Positions 1-5,991 of a stretch of DNA of 7,407 bases are shown one piece after another (within the stretch, counting starts at the first letter, position 1; each line of letters begins with the position of its first letter). This stretch comes from Gudongella sp964575895. Lineage in GTDB: Bacteria; Bacillota; Clostridia; Tissierellales; Tissierellaceae. Location of the stretch: NCBI GenBank assembly GCA_964575895.1, contig CAZNTE010000041.1, positions 1-7,407 on the forward strand. The letters run 5' to 3'. Position numbers and translations under genes: made by a program. Below the pieces are notes generated by a model. The model searched no databases, had not been told where the DNA came from, and worked only from the letters and a program-made list of their open reading frames with translations.

Positions 1-37
1 GATTAAGTTTATTAGGTTTGATGATTAGTTCAATTTG

Positions 38-226
38 CTATTGCAATTTAAGAAATGTTAATTTCATTAATTCCTGTGCATTATATGGGTTTTTAAATTC
101 TGTATTAATGTTACCTACCATGCAAACTGTCTTATAACCCTTGCTTTCAAGGATAAATGATATTTTATCTATTGTTGTTTTATTTCTATAATCTTCGTGG
201 TATTTTATACCTATATAAGCTTCCAT
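38..226 (-). CDS. Truncated nucleoside 2-deoxyribosyltransferase-like protein (N-terminal fragment)
   Basis: The 62 codons start with MEAYIGIKYHEDYRN and continue with a helix and strand ending in KTVCMVGNI. This resembles the first Rossmann-like half of small nucleoside 2-deoxyribosyltransferase / nucleoside-phosphate N-hydrolase-like proteins of clostridia, which split or exchange the base of (deoxy)nucleosides. Those proteins are about 120-160 residues long and have a second half containing an acidic active site and a glycine-rich GxGxEAGYA-like stretch. Here a TAG stop falls at 38-40, right after LMKLTF, so the second half is missing. The start is well supported: GGGAG lies about 7 bases upstream of the ATG at 224-226. 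Only 37 bases remain before the window edge. They show no clear continuation, although another frame gives a short SSNLINLI string that could be a shifted remnant. The fragment is unlikely to be an active enzyme. The family call rests on N-terminal resemblance only. Confidence 0.5.
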   Translation of the reverse strand: MEAYIGIKYHEDYRNKTTIDKISFILESKGYKTVCMVGNINTEFKNPYNAQELMKLTFLKLQ

Positions 227-435
227 AGAAATCTCCCTTCAGGAAAAATAATTGTAAGTATTTCTGATATATCCCTTTTATAATATTTTCCTTACTTATA
301 ATTTTATTGTTATAACCATTCTACTACATAAGTTACTCCAAATAAACCCAATACCTTTACATTTCATCCATCTCCAAATCAATCAATTTCTCCACACCAT
401 AGCCTCCATATTTTTAATGGACATGTTCCCGAGAA
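227..435. other. Intergenic stretch without a supported gene
   Basis: Together with the terminator at 436-473 this fills the gap between the 62-codon fragment and the methyltransferase. It is AT-rich. On the minus strand, 357-413 reads as 18 sense codons ending in TAA (KYGGYGVEKLIDLEMDEM), but it has a stop immediately upstream and no start codon or ribosome binding site, so I do not call it a gene. Several TATAAT-like strings occur, as expected by chance in such AT-rich DNA. I see no convincing promoter, repeat array or RNA gene. Confidence 0.5.
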
Positions 436-473
436 CAAAAAAAACATTGAATGTCATCTGTCCATTCAATGTC
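436..473 (-). terminator. Rho-independent terminator of the rRNA methyltransferase gene
   Basis: Inverted repeat ACATTGAATG (444-453) and CATTCAATGT (463-472) with a 9-base loop gives a perfect 10-bp stem. Read on the minus strand it is followed by a run of eight T (complement of 437-444). The other side has no T run, so it works for minus-strand transcripts only. It sits about 35 bases beyond the methyltransferase stop codon. Confidence 0.85.
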
Positions 474-507
474 TTGAAACTCCCTAAATTATTGATATTG
501 CTAGATT

Positions 508-1851
508 TTACAGCCTTATCAATTTACAAACCACTTCACAATGGGCTGAGTGAGGAAACATGTCAACTGGTTGAACTTTTGTAACCTCGTAACCACTCCT
601 ATCTAATATCTTAATATCTCTAGCTAGTGTAGATGGATTACAAGAAACATAAACTATTCTTTCAGGAGATAATTCTATTATGGCGTCTAGGACTTCCCGC
701 TCACACCCTTTCCTTGGAGGGTCTACTATAACTTTGTTAGCCTTATTTTCTCCTATTAACTTAGGAAATACTATTTCAGCTTTTCCTAAGTAGAATTCAA
801 CATTATCAATGTTGTTTTTCTTAGAATTTGACTTGGCGTTCTCAACTGCAGATTTTACACTTTCTATTCCAATGACTTTCTTAACATCCTTTGCGATGAA
901 TAAAGATATGGTTCCTATCCCACTATATATATCAAATACAACATCATCAGTTTTACCTTCTAAAAATGATTTTGCTATTTCATATAAGACTCTAGTCTGT
1001 AATCTATTTACTTGAAAAAATGAGTCTGGAGATATATCAAACTGTAAATCTCCAATATAATCCCTTAATTGCTCTTGCCCAAATAGATGAACATATTCTC
1101 TACCATAGGTGAATTTACCTTTTTCTTGATTAATATTTTGATAAATGCTTACAACTCCCGGGCATTCCTTTACTAACTTATGAATCAACTCATACTTATA
1201 TGGTATTTTAGAAAATGCAGTTACTAGTATTAGCATGGCTTCATTGTTCTCATTGGTTCTTATACCTAGATGCTTAATAACTCCTAACTCCTTTTCCCTA
1301 TTATAAACTTGAATATCATATTCAATAACCCATGCCTTAACTGTATCAATAATTCTATCCGCAATTTCTGGCTGCAAATAGTCTTCATCAATGGGAATTA
1401 TATCATTTGATTTTGCCTTATAATAACCTATTACAACTTTACCATCCTTCTCACCTACTGGAATTTGAGAGTGATTTCTATACCTAAATGGGCTCTTCAT
1501 TCCAATAATTTTACTAACCTCAACATCAATTCCACCTATTCTTAGAAGGTCTTGCTTAACCTTTTTTTCCTTCCACTCAAGTTGTTTATCGTACTTATAG
1601 TTAATAAGGGGAACGCCACCACCTAGAGTACTAGTATCAAAACTATACTCAACCCTATCAGTTGATTGTACGATAATTCTACTAACTACTCCAATACCAA
1701 AGCTCTTCTTCTTCTCTACCAACTTAAATTCAATAAAGTCACCAATGACAACATCCTCAACAAATATAGGAAAACCATCATACTTTATAACTCCATTACC
1801 TTCATGTGTAAAATCTATAACTTGTCCTTTATATATATTTCCAATCTCCAT
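508..1851 (-). CDS. 23S rRNA (uracil-5-)-methyltransferase, RlmD/RlmCD (RumA) type, lacking the Fe-S cysteines
   Basis: A 447-residue SAM-dependent RNA methyltransferase of the TrmA/RumA family, acting in the cytoplasm to make 5-methyluridine, most likely in 23S rRNA. An N-terminal TRAM-like domain spans residues 1-60. Family signatures follow in order: SFFQVN (277-282), SAM-binding FDIYSGIGTISL (306-317), DPPRKG (377-382), VSCNPSTLARD (402-412) with nucleophile Cys404, and HSAHCEVV near the end with presumed catalytic base Glu439. The length is normal for the family. The family's CxxxxxCGGC motif is replaced by S70...LGGG (76-79), the fourth cluster ligand position is Asp157, and the first cysteine in the protein is residue 230. 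A [4Fe-4S] cluster therefore cannot be held in the usual way. AAGGAG lies about 9 bases before the ATG. The gene is flanked by terminators on both sides, so it appears monocistronic. Which uridine is modified cannot be told from sequence. Confidence 0.93.
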   Translation of the reverse strand: MEIGNIYKGQVIDFTHEGNGVIKYDGFPIFVEDVVIGDFIEFKLVEKKKSFGIGVVSRIIVQSTDRVEYSFDTSTLGGGVPLINYKYDKQLEWKEKKVKQDLLRIGGIDVEVSKIIGMKSPFRYRNHSQIPVGEKDGKVVIGYYKAKSNDIIPIDEDYLQPEIADRIIDTVKAWVIEYDIQVYNREKELGVIKHLGIRTNENNEAMLILVTAFSKIPYKYELIHKLVKECPGVVSIYQNINQEKGKFTYGREYVHLFGQEQLRDYIGDLQFDISPDSFFQVNRLQTRVLYEIAKSFLEGKTDDVVFDIYSGIGTISLFIAKDVKKVIGIESVKSAVENAKSNSKKNNIDNVEFYLGKAEIVFPKLIGENKANKVIVDPPRKGCEREVLDAIIELSPERIVYVSCNPSTLARDIKILDRSGYEVTKVQPVDMFPHSAHCEVVCKLIRL

Positions 1852-1896
1852 TATACTTATCTCCTTAGTTAACTTAATACCTATATTCTATAATAT

Positions 1897-1920
1897 GTAC
1901 ACTAGAATATCTAGAAGTAC
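1897..1920. promoter_or_regulatory. Dyad upstream of the methyltransferase gene, possible operator or promoter region
   Basis: CTAGA (1902-1906) and TCTAG (1910-1914) form an inverted repeat with a 3-base centre, flanked by GTAC on both sides (1897-1900 and 1917-1920). It lies about 46 bases upstream of the methyltransferase ATG, where a promoter is expected. On the minus strand a TTGTAC (1922-1917) and a TATTAT (1895-1890) bracket the dyad, but their 21-base spacing is too long for a standard promoter. Function is inferred from position and symmetry alone. Confidence 0.25.
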
Positions 1921-1923
1921 AAG

Positions 1924-1961
1924 ATAAAAAATTAGAGTATATCAAAATATGATATACCCTT
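1924..1961 (-). terminator. Rho-independent terminator of the pirin gene
   Basis: AGAGTATATCA (1934-1944) and TGATATACCCT (1950-1960) form an 11-bp stem with one G-U pair and a 5-base loop. On the minus strand it is followed by AA and then six T (complement of 1926-1931). It starts 7 bases after the pirin stop codon and separates that gene from the methyltransferase. Confidence 0.8.
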
Positions 1962-1967
1962 GCTTTT

Positions 1968-2807
1968 CTACTTTTTAATAAATGTCCCTTCATTCAATTC
2001 CTTAAAAGCAAGATTTAATTCTGCCTTTGTGTTCATGACAATTGGACCACCCCATGCGACACTTTCTTTCAACTTCCTACCAGAAAGAAGTAAGAACCTG
2101 GCCTTTTCATCTCCCGTATTAATGACTATTCTATCGCCTTCTCCTAATAATACACCGTTGGGATAACTTATATACTCTTCTTTGTCCACATTGAAGTTAG
2201 CTTTCCCTCTTACTAAAAATGCATATGCATTAAAGTCATATGGCAACTCATAAACAAACTCTGAATTGCTATCTAGCTCAACATCAAAGAAACTTGGTTT
2301 TGTTTCTATAGCTTCCATGGGACCTATTTTGTCACCATAAGACCCTGCTACAATATGTACTCTAAAGTTATTACCCTCATAAACAGGAACCATATCTTTT
2401 GTTATATCCCTATACTTTGGCTCTGTCATTTTATCCTTAGCTGCTAGATTTAACCAAACTTGTACTCCTAGCATCTGAGAACTGGCTTGTGGCATTTCCT
2501 GGTGGAGTATCCCAGATCCTGCGGTCATCCACTGACAATCTCCATCCCTAATGACTCCTTTATTGCCTAGACTATCTCCATGCTCTATTTCACCATGTAT
2601 TAAGTATGTAACTGTTTCAATCCCCCTATGTGGGTGCCAAGGAAATCCTTTTATGTAGTCTTTTGGATCCTTTGAGTCAAAAAAGTCCATCATTAAAAAC
2701 GGATCAAAGTCTGGAATTTCATCATATCCAAATGTTCTATATAAATATACACCTGCTCCATCTCTTGCTTTTCTACCCATGAAATATCTTTTAATTTTTC
2801 TATCCAT
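1968..2807 (-). CDS. Pirin family protein (cupin-fold metalloprotein)
   Basis: A 279-residue pirin-like bicupin. The N-terminal cupin has HPH (His58 and His60) within FPWHPHRGIETVTYLIHGE, and His102/Glu104 in the string ILHQEMP. These are the four metal ligands of the family, and the numbering is almost identical to human pirin. The C-terminal cupin ends with the usual WGGPIVMNTKAE segment. Some bacterial pirins have quercetin 2,3-dioxygenase activity and others bind partner enzymes; nothing here decides which applies. The ATG at 2807 is chosen because AAAGGAGG (complement of 2816-2823) lies 8 bases upstream. An in-frame ATG at 2840 would add 11 residues but would bury this ribosome binding site inside the coding region. 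The gene stands between its own terminator and that of the upstream MATE gene; no strong promoter is visible in the short gap. Confidence 0.93.
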   Translation of the reverse strand: MDRKIKRYFMGRKARDGAGVYLYRTFGYDEIPDFDPFLMMDFFDSKDPKDYIKGFPWHPHRGIETVTYLIHGEIEHGDSLGNKGVIRDGDCQWMTAGSGILHQEMPQASSQMLGVQVWLNLAAKDKMTEPKYRDITKDMVPVYEGNNFRVHIVAGSYGDKIGPMEAIETKPSFFDVELDSNSEFVYELPYDFNAYAFLVRGKANFNVDKEEYISYPNGVLLGEGDRIVINTGDEKARFLLLSGRKLKESVAWGGPIVMNTKAELNLAFKELNEGTFIKK

Positions 2808-2815
2808 ATAAACAT

Positions 2816-2823
2816 CCTCCTTT
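2816..2823 (-). promoter_or_regulatory. Ribosome binding site that fixes the pirin start
   Basis: The minus strand reads AAAGGAGG here, 8 bases from the ATG at 2805-2807. This near-perfect anti-16S match favours the 279-residue pirin over the 290-residue reading from 2840. Confidence 0.85.
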
Positions 2824-2861
2824 TCATGGTATTTACCCAAATAAAGTTACTAATAACAAAT

Positions 2862-2887
2862 GAAAAAGTTGCTATTTCTAGCAACTA
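2862..2887 (-). terminator. Rho-independent terminator of the MATE gene
   Basis: AGTTGCTA (2867-2874) and TAGCAACT (2879-2886) form an 8-bp stem. On the minus strand the loop is GAAA, a stable tetraloop, and the stem runs into TTTTT. The MATE stop codon TAG (2885-2887) is part of the stem, so the terminator begins at the end of the coding region. Confidence 0.8.
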
Positions 2888-4234
2888 GGTTAAGTTTTTT
2901 ATCCATTTTTTCGATTTAATAATTGGTAACCCAAGTAGTGCTTTTACAACTTCCTCTAAGGTTACAAGTAATACAACTAGATAGATTGGCCACTTTAAAA
3001 TTAAAGCTCCAATAAATGCCAGTGGTACACCGATTAACCATACAGTACTTAAATCTATCTTCATTGCTATTTTAGTATCTCCACCAGATCGGAGTACTCC
3101 AACAATAGCTATTGTATTATATACTCGTATTACAAATGTTAACCCCATCACTATCAATAAGCTTCTTGAAGTATTATATAGATTGGGATCAAGGTTTCTA
3201 AATAACTTCAATAGTAAGTCTGGTGTTAATGCCATGACGATTCCTAGTATTAATCCTGATAATGTGGATAATATAATAAATCTTATTGCATAATTAAATG
3301 CTGTCTCTTCATCCCCAGCACCTACTTTTGAACCAACCATTACACCACATGCATTAGCTAGTCCTCTAACTATGACAAAGAATATGTTTTGAATAGTATT
3401 TGTAAGCTGTACAGCTGCTGTGGCTTCCTCTCCTATTCTTGCATATGCAGCAGCATAGAGTACTTGCCCTAGTGCCCAGAACCCCTCTGTAAGTACTACA
3501 GGGTATATGGTCCCAAGATACTTTATTAAAAAATCCTTATGCCAACTCATCAATTCCTTAATATTAGCTGCTAATATACTCTTTGTACCATATATTGAAT
3601 ATAATATTAGAACTATTTCTATTATTCTTGCACTTAGGGTTCCAATTGCAGCACCTGCAACTCCCAATTCAGGGAATCCAAACTTACCGAAGATAAGCAA
3701 ATAATTAAGAACAGTATTAGTTCCAAATGATATTATGGATACTTTTAAAGGGACACCTGGCCTACCTGTAGTTCTTAAAGCTATGCTAAAAGCAAATGAA
3801 ATAGCTGTTATAGTATATGATAAGGAAACAATCCTCAGATACTTACTCCCTAATTGTATAACTTCCTGTTCCTTAATAAATAAGCCTAATATTTGGCTCG
3901 GGAAGAAAAAAGCTGCTATAGTGAAAATTGTACCTGCAATAAAACTTAAGGTTATGGATAAACCCATTACTTTTTTAATCCCCTTAATATCTTCTTTCCC
4001 CCAAAATTGAGAAATGAAAATAGAGGATCCAGAATTAATTCCAAAGGTTATCAATATATACAAGAAAAAAACTTGGTTAGCAAGACCAACTGCAGCTATA
4101 CTTGCTTGACCAAGACTACTTATCATTAATGTGTCTATCATGTTCAATGATGATGAAATCAAGTTCTGCAATGCTACTGGTACAGCTATTGCTAGCATTG
4201 ACTTCATAAACATTTTATCTTTTAATAACTCCAT
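2885..4234 (-). CDS. MATE family multidrug/toxin efflux transporter
   Basis: A 449-residue integral membrane protein with about twelve hydrophobic segments, the normal size for MATE transporters, which export cationic drugs or metabolites across the cytoplasmic membrane using a Na+ or H+ gradient. The two-fold pattern of the family is visible. In the first half, NMIDTLMISSLG (31-42), ALRTTGRPGVP (152-162) and PELGVAGAAIGT (188-199) match MATE hallmarks. In the second half, VLRSGGDTK (380-388) followed by a VPL-containing helix is the equivalent. Substrate and coupling ion cannot be told. The ATG at 4232-4234 has AAGGAG about 10 bases upstream. That site directly follows the U-run of a long hairpin (4251-4297), so any transcript reaching this gene from upstream must pass a terminator-like structure. 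A terminator also overlaps its stop codon, so it is probably transcribed alone. Confidence 0.95.
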   Translation of the reverse strand: MELLKDKMFMKSMLAIAVPVALQNLISSSLNMIDTLMISSLGQASIAAVGLANQVFFLYILITFGINSGSSIFISQFWGKEDIKGIKKVMGLSITLSFIAGTIFTIAAFFFPSQILGLFIKEQEVIQLGSKYLRIVSLSYTITAISFAFSIALRTTGRPGVPLKVSIISFGTNTVLNYLLIFGKFGFPELGVAGAAIGTLSARIIEIVLILYSIYGTKSILAANIKELMSWHKDFLIKYLGTIYPVVLTEGFWALGQVLYAAAYARIGEEATAAVQLTNTIQNIFFVIVRGLANACGVMVGSKVGAGDEETAFNYAIRFIILSTLSGLILGIVMALTPDLLLKLFRNLDPNLYNTSRSLLIVMGLTFVIRVYNTIAIVGVLRSGGDTKIAMKIDLSTVWLIGVPLAFIGALILKWPIYLVVLLVTLEEVVKALLGLPIIKSKKWIKNLT

Positions 4235-4250
4235 TTATGTTGTCTCCTTA

Positions 4251-4297
4251 AAAAATAATATCCCAATATGTAAGAGTATATCTTAGCATATTGGGAT
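4251..4297 (-). terminator. Long hairpin plus U-run: end of the pilin operon or attenuator of the MATE gene
   Basis: ATCCCAATATG (4260-4270) pairs with CATATTGGGAT (4287-4297). Inside it, TAAGA (4271-4275) pairs with TCTTA (4281-4285), with one bulged base at 4286 and a 5-base loop, giving 16 bp in total. On the minus strand it is followed by TATTATTTTT. The last T is immediately followed by AAGGAG, the MATE ribosome binding site (4245-4250). It is a good terminator for the pilin genes, but its position means it could also regulate the MATE gene as an attenuator. Confidence 0.75.
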
Positions 4298-4311
4298 TGA
4301 TTTGTATAGTG

Positions 4312-4340
4312 ATTATTAAGCTTATAAATCTATACTCCAA
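4312..4340 (-). promoter_or_regulatory. Possible promoter for the MATE gene
   Basis: On the minus strand TTGGAG (4340-4335) is followed after 17 bases by AATAAT (4317-4312). The -10 matches 5 of 6 consensus bases but the -35 only 3 of 6. If used, transcription would start just before the 4260-4297 hairpin, placing that hairpin at the 5' end of the MATE mRNA. The DNA is so AT-rich that chance matches are likely. Confidence 0.3.
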
Positions 4341-4354
4341 ATTATAAATAAAAG

Positions 4355-4463
4355 CTATGCTTGAAGTTTGAAATTATATTCTATAGATTTATTGGTATCT
4401 TTTTCTGTAACTGTTACTTTAACAGTATAAGTTAAATCTTTATTTTGAATCGGGTTTCCTTCA
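4355..4463 (-). other. Out-of-frame C-terminal coding tail of the PilW-like prepilin
   Basis: Downstream of the (AT)7 tract, a different frame from the one used by the prepilin reads 35 sense codons: EGNPIQNKDLTYTVKVTVTE, then KDTNKSIEYNFKLQA, then TAG at 4355-4357. The composition, with alternating beta-strand-like residues and a YTVKVTVTE string, is that of a normal bacterial beta-domain ending. The frame actually used gives only a basic 10-residue tail (LKETRFKIKI). Removing one AT unit joins this tail to the prepilin and gives a protein of 415 residues instead of 390. Confidence 0.75.
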
Positions 4464-5604
4464 ATATATATATATATTGATTATCATCAGTTACCATTAA
4501 ACTAGTACTACCAGTCCATCCACTAATCGTAATCTCTAAATCTTTACTTACTCCAAAAATTGATCCTACTTTATACACAATAGGTAATTTAACTTTTGTA
4601 TTACCATTATTATTCCCAACACTAAAAACATCTCCTTCATTGCCGGGTGGGAAAACATTATTGTTAGAAACGTAAATAATATCATTAGGTTTATTCAAAT
4701 CAATTATTTGACCCCACTGAGCATATAAAGATCCATTTCCTTTAATCTTGTAAGTATCCAAGTATTTTGCACCTGAAAAATCTGGTGATTCATACCATCC
4801 AATAAATTCTCTTCCATTAATAACTCCTAAATCACTTATATTGATTGTCTCATTCATCAAGCCTGGAATGGAATAATCAGGAATACTTGTTTCGTTAGTA
4901 ACAAATTGAATACTATATCGGGTTGTGTCAGTACTATCATCATCATCTTCTTCTTCTATTGGTATACTTGAAATCAATACATTTCTTTTTGTTTCAGTAT
5001 CTTGTGTTTTAGTGTAGAAAAGAGTCTCCCCATCTGCTAAATTAACATTTATTTCCCTAAAATTATTAATTGTATTCAAGAAAGAAACCTCAATATCTAA
5101 ATTATAACTACCACTAGTCTTTCCAAATCCAAAAGAATCTAAACTTTTGTAAATATTAACACCTAACTTTGTCTCATCATATACCGACGGTTGAGTTGGG
5201 TCAGGGACAATATTTGTTATAAAAATGCTATCCCAATCACCTAGTAAAGAATTAACTGGAGTTACTATAAGTTCATCATCAGCTGGGTCTTCATTACCTT
5301 TATCATCATATTCATAATGAGATTTAATGAGTCTATTACTTCCGTCAATCTCTTCTATTTTCAATGAATAATAATTATTAGCTAAGTCAGATTGAGTATC
5401 AGTAAACTCAGAAATGTACTTTAATTCTCTATTCAAAAAATCAGATACAAGTCTTACATCTTGTTGAGAAAATCCTTTGTTTGTGCTAACACTATAAGAT
5501 GCTGTTCCAGCAAAAAAAACAGAATAAACAACTTGAGTGACAAGCCCAACTAAAGCCACAGTTAATACTAATTCAATTAAGGTAATTCCTTTTCTTCTTT
5601 TCAT
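4432..5604 (-). CDS. PilW/GspJ-like prepilin with a Listeria-Bacteroides (InlB B) repeat; C-terminus frameshifted
   Basis: A 390-residue type IV pilus-like minor pilin. The start MKRRKG/ITLIELVLTVALVG is a classic prepilin: short basic leader, peptidase cut after Gly6, Glu at mature position +5, then a hydrophobic helix to about residue 34. Residues 50-210 resemble a PilW/GspJ-style pilin head. An acidic linker (EEEDDDD, 217-223) leads to a Listeria-Bacteroides repeat at about 229-298, recognised by FVTNETS, REFIGWY (265-271) and SLYAQWG (292-298). A beta-rich C-terminal region follows. The native end is probably lost: after residue 380 a 2-bp excess in an (AT)7 tract moves translation out of frame, and it stops after ten odd residues, while a sensible 35-codon tail lies in another frame. 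The ATG has AGGGGAG about 9 bases upstream and sits 20 bases after the stop of the preceding prepilin, so they share an operon. It would be exported, processed by PilD-type peptidase and assembled at a pilus tip. Confidence 0.88.
   Translation of the reverse strand: MKRRKGITLIELVLTVALVGLVTQVVYSVFFAGTASYSVSTNKGFSQQDVRLVSDFLNRELKYISEFTDTQSDLANNYYSLKIEEIDGSNRLIKSHYEYDDKGNEDPADDELIVTPVNSLLGDWDSIFITNIVPDPTQPSVYDETKLGVNIYKSLDSFGFGKTSGSYNLDIEVSFLNTINNFREINVNLADGETLFYTKTQDTETKRNVLISSIPIEEEDDDDSTDTTRYSIQFVTNETSIPDYSIPGLMNETINISDLGVINGREFIGWYESPDFSGAKYLDTYKIKGNGSLYAQWGQIIDLNKPNDIIYVSNNNVFPPGNEGDVFSVGNNNGNTKVKLPIVYKVGSIFGVSKDLEITISGWTGSTSLMVTDDNQYIYILKETRFKIKI
4464..4477. repeat. (AT)7 dinucleotide tract at the prepilin frameshift
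   Basis: Seven uninterrupted AT units lie inside the 3' part of the PilW-like gene (codons for the QYIYI stretch). Tract length sets the frame: seven units give the 390-residue reading, and six or nine would open the 415- or 416-residue reading. Such tracts are prone to slipped-strand changes and also to sequencing error. Confidence 0.85.
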
Positions 5605-5624
5605 ATTATCATTCTCCCCTAATA

Positions 5625-5971
5625 CTAATTAGTTGGGTTATGCCTATAAGCTTTTATCTCAACACTCATATCTCCAACTAAACCGGACTCCACAACTACA
5701 GAACCCTTATATTCTGTTGCTGGAATGCTAATGACTAAATCTGTATCTAAATCTTCTAATATAGTTACCTCAATATCAACATTCGCAACATCAGTGTAAG
5801 AGCTAGAATTAATGACAGCTTCACTTTCAGCATTGGCTGTTGTCCTAACACCTGATCTAGTTATATTAATTAATCCAGTATTGAAAATACTAAGCATTGT
5901 TGTTGCAATTAATCCTAAAATGCTAAAGACACAACAACTTCAATTAATGTCATTCCCTCTCTTTTTTTCAA
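5625..5971 (-). pseudogene. PilV/GspI-like minor prepilin, frameshifted in the N-terminal helix
   Basis: From a TTG at 5969-5971 the minus strand reads LKKREGMTLIEVVVSLAF and then stops (TAG at 5915-5917). The frame of the rest gives ILGLIATT and then MLSIFNTGLINITRSGVRTT on to the end at 5625. Joined, they make a textbook prepilin of about 115 residues: basic leader, cut after Gly6, Glu at +5, and a continuous hydrophobic helix. One base is missing near 5917-5921; adding a T to the TTTT run gives ALA-PHE-LEU-GLY, and adding an A gives ALA-ILE-LEU-GLY. The TTG start is chosen because AGGTGG lies 5 bases upstream and the leader is then the right length; an in-frame GTG three codons earlier is an alternative. 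The 90-codon piece from the ATG at 5897 alone would lack the leader and half the helix, so it should not be exported as a pilin. It lies between the PilX-like and PilW-like genes, the usual minor-pilin arrangement. Confidence 0.8.
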
Positions 5972-5991
5972 TTCAACCACCTATCTCACTA

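Noticed and set aside
425..436. GTTC-CCGA-GAAC inverted repeat as a LexA-type operator
   Set aside because: Gram-positive LexA sites have GAAC outside-left and GTTC outside-right; here the halves are the other way round. The site also lies just beyond a terminator, not in a clear promoter.
809..1015. Plus-strand ORFs opposite the methyltransferase, also at 1666-1872 and 1745-1927
   Set aside because: Antisense shadows of a confidently identified gene, without ribosome binding sites or recognisable motifs.
2693..2884. 63-codon minus-strand ORF starting MLEIATFSFV, overlapping the pirin gene
   Set aside because: It is a shadow in another frame of the pirin 5' end and the intergenic gap, and it runs through the pirin ribosome binding site and the MATE terminator.
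3507..4010. Plus-strand ORFs of 65 and 91 codons opposite the MATE gene
   Set aside because: Antisense shadows of the transporter's hydrophobic codons, with no independent support.
5910..5925. Programmed -1 ribosomal frameshift joining the two halves of the PilV-like prepilin
   Set aside because: The site (GCA TTT TAG) is not a canonical X XXY YYZ slippery heptamer and I see no strong downstream stem; an indel is simpler.
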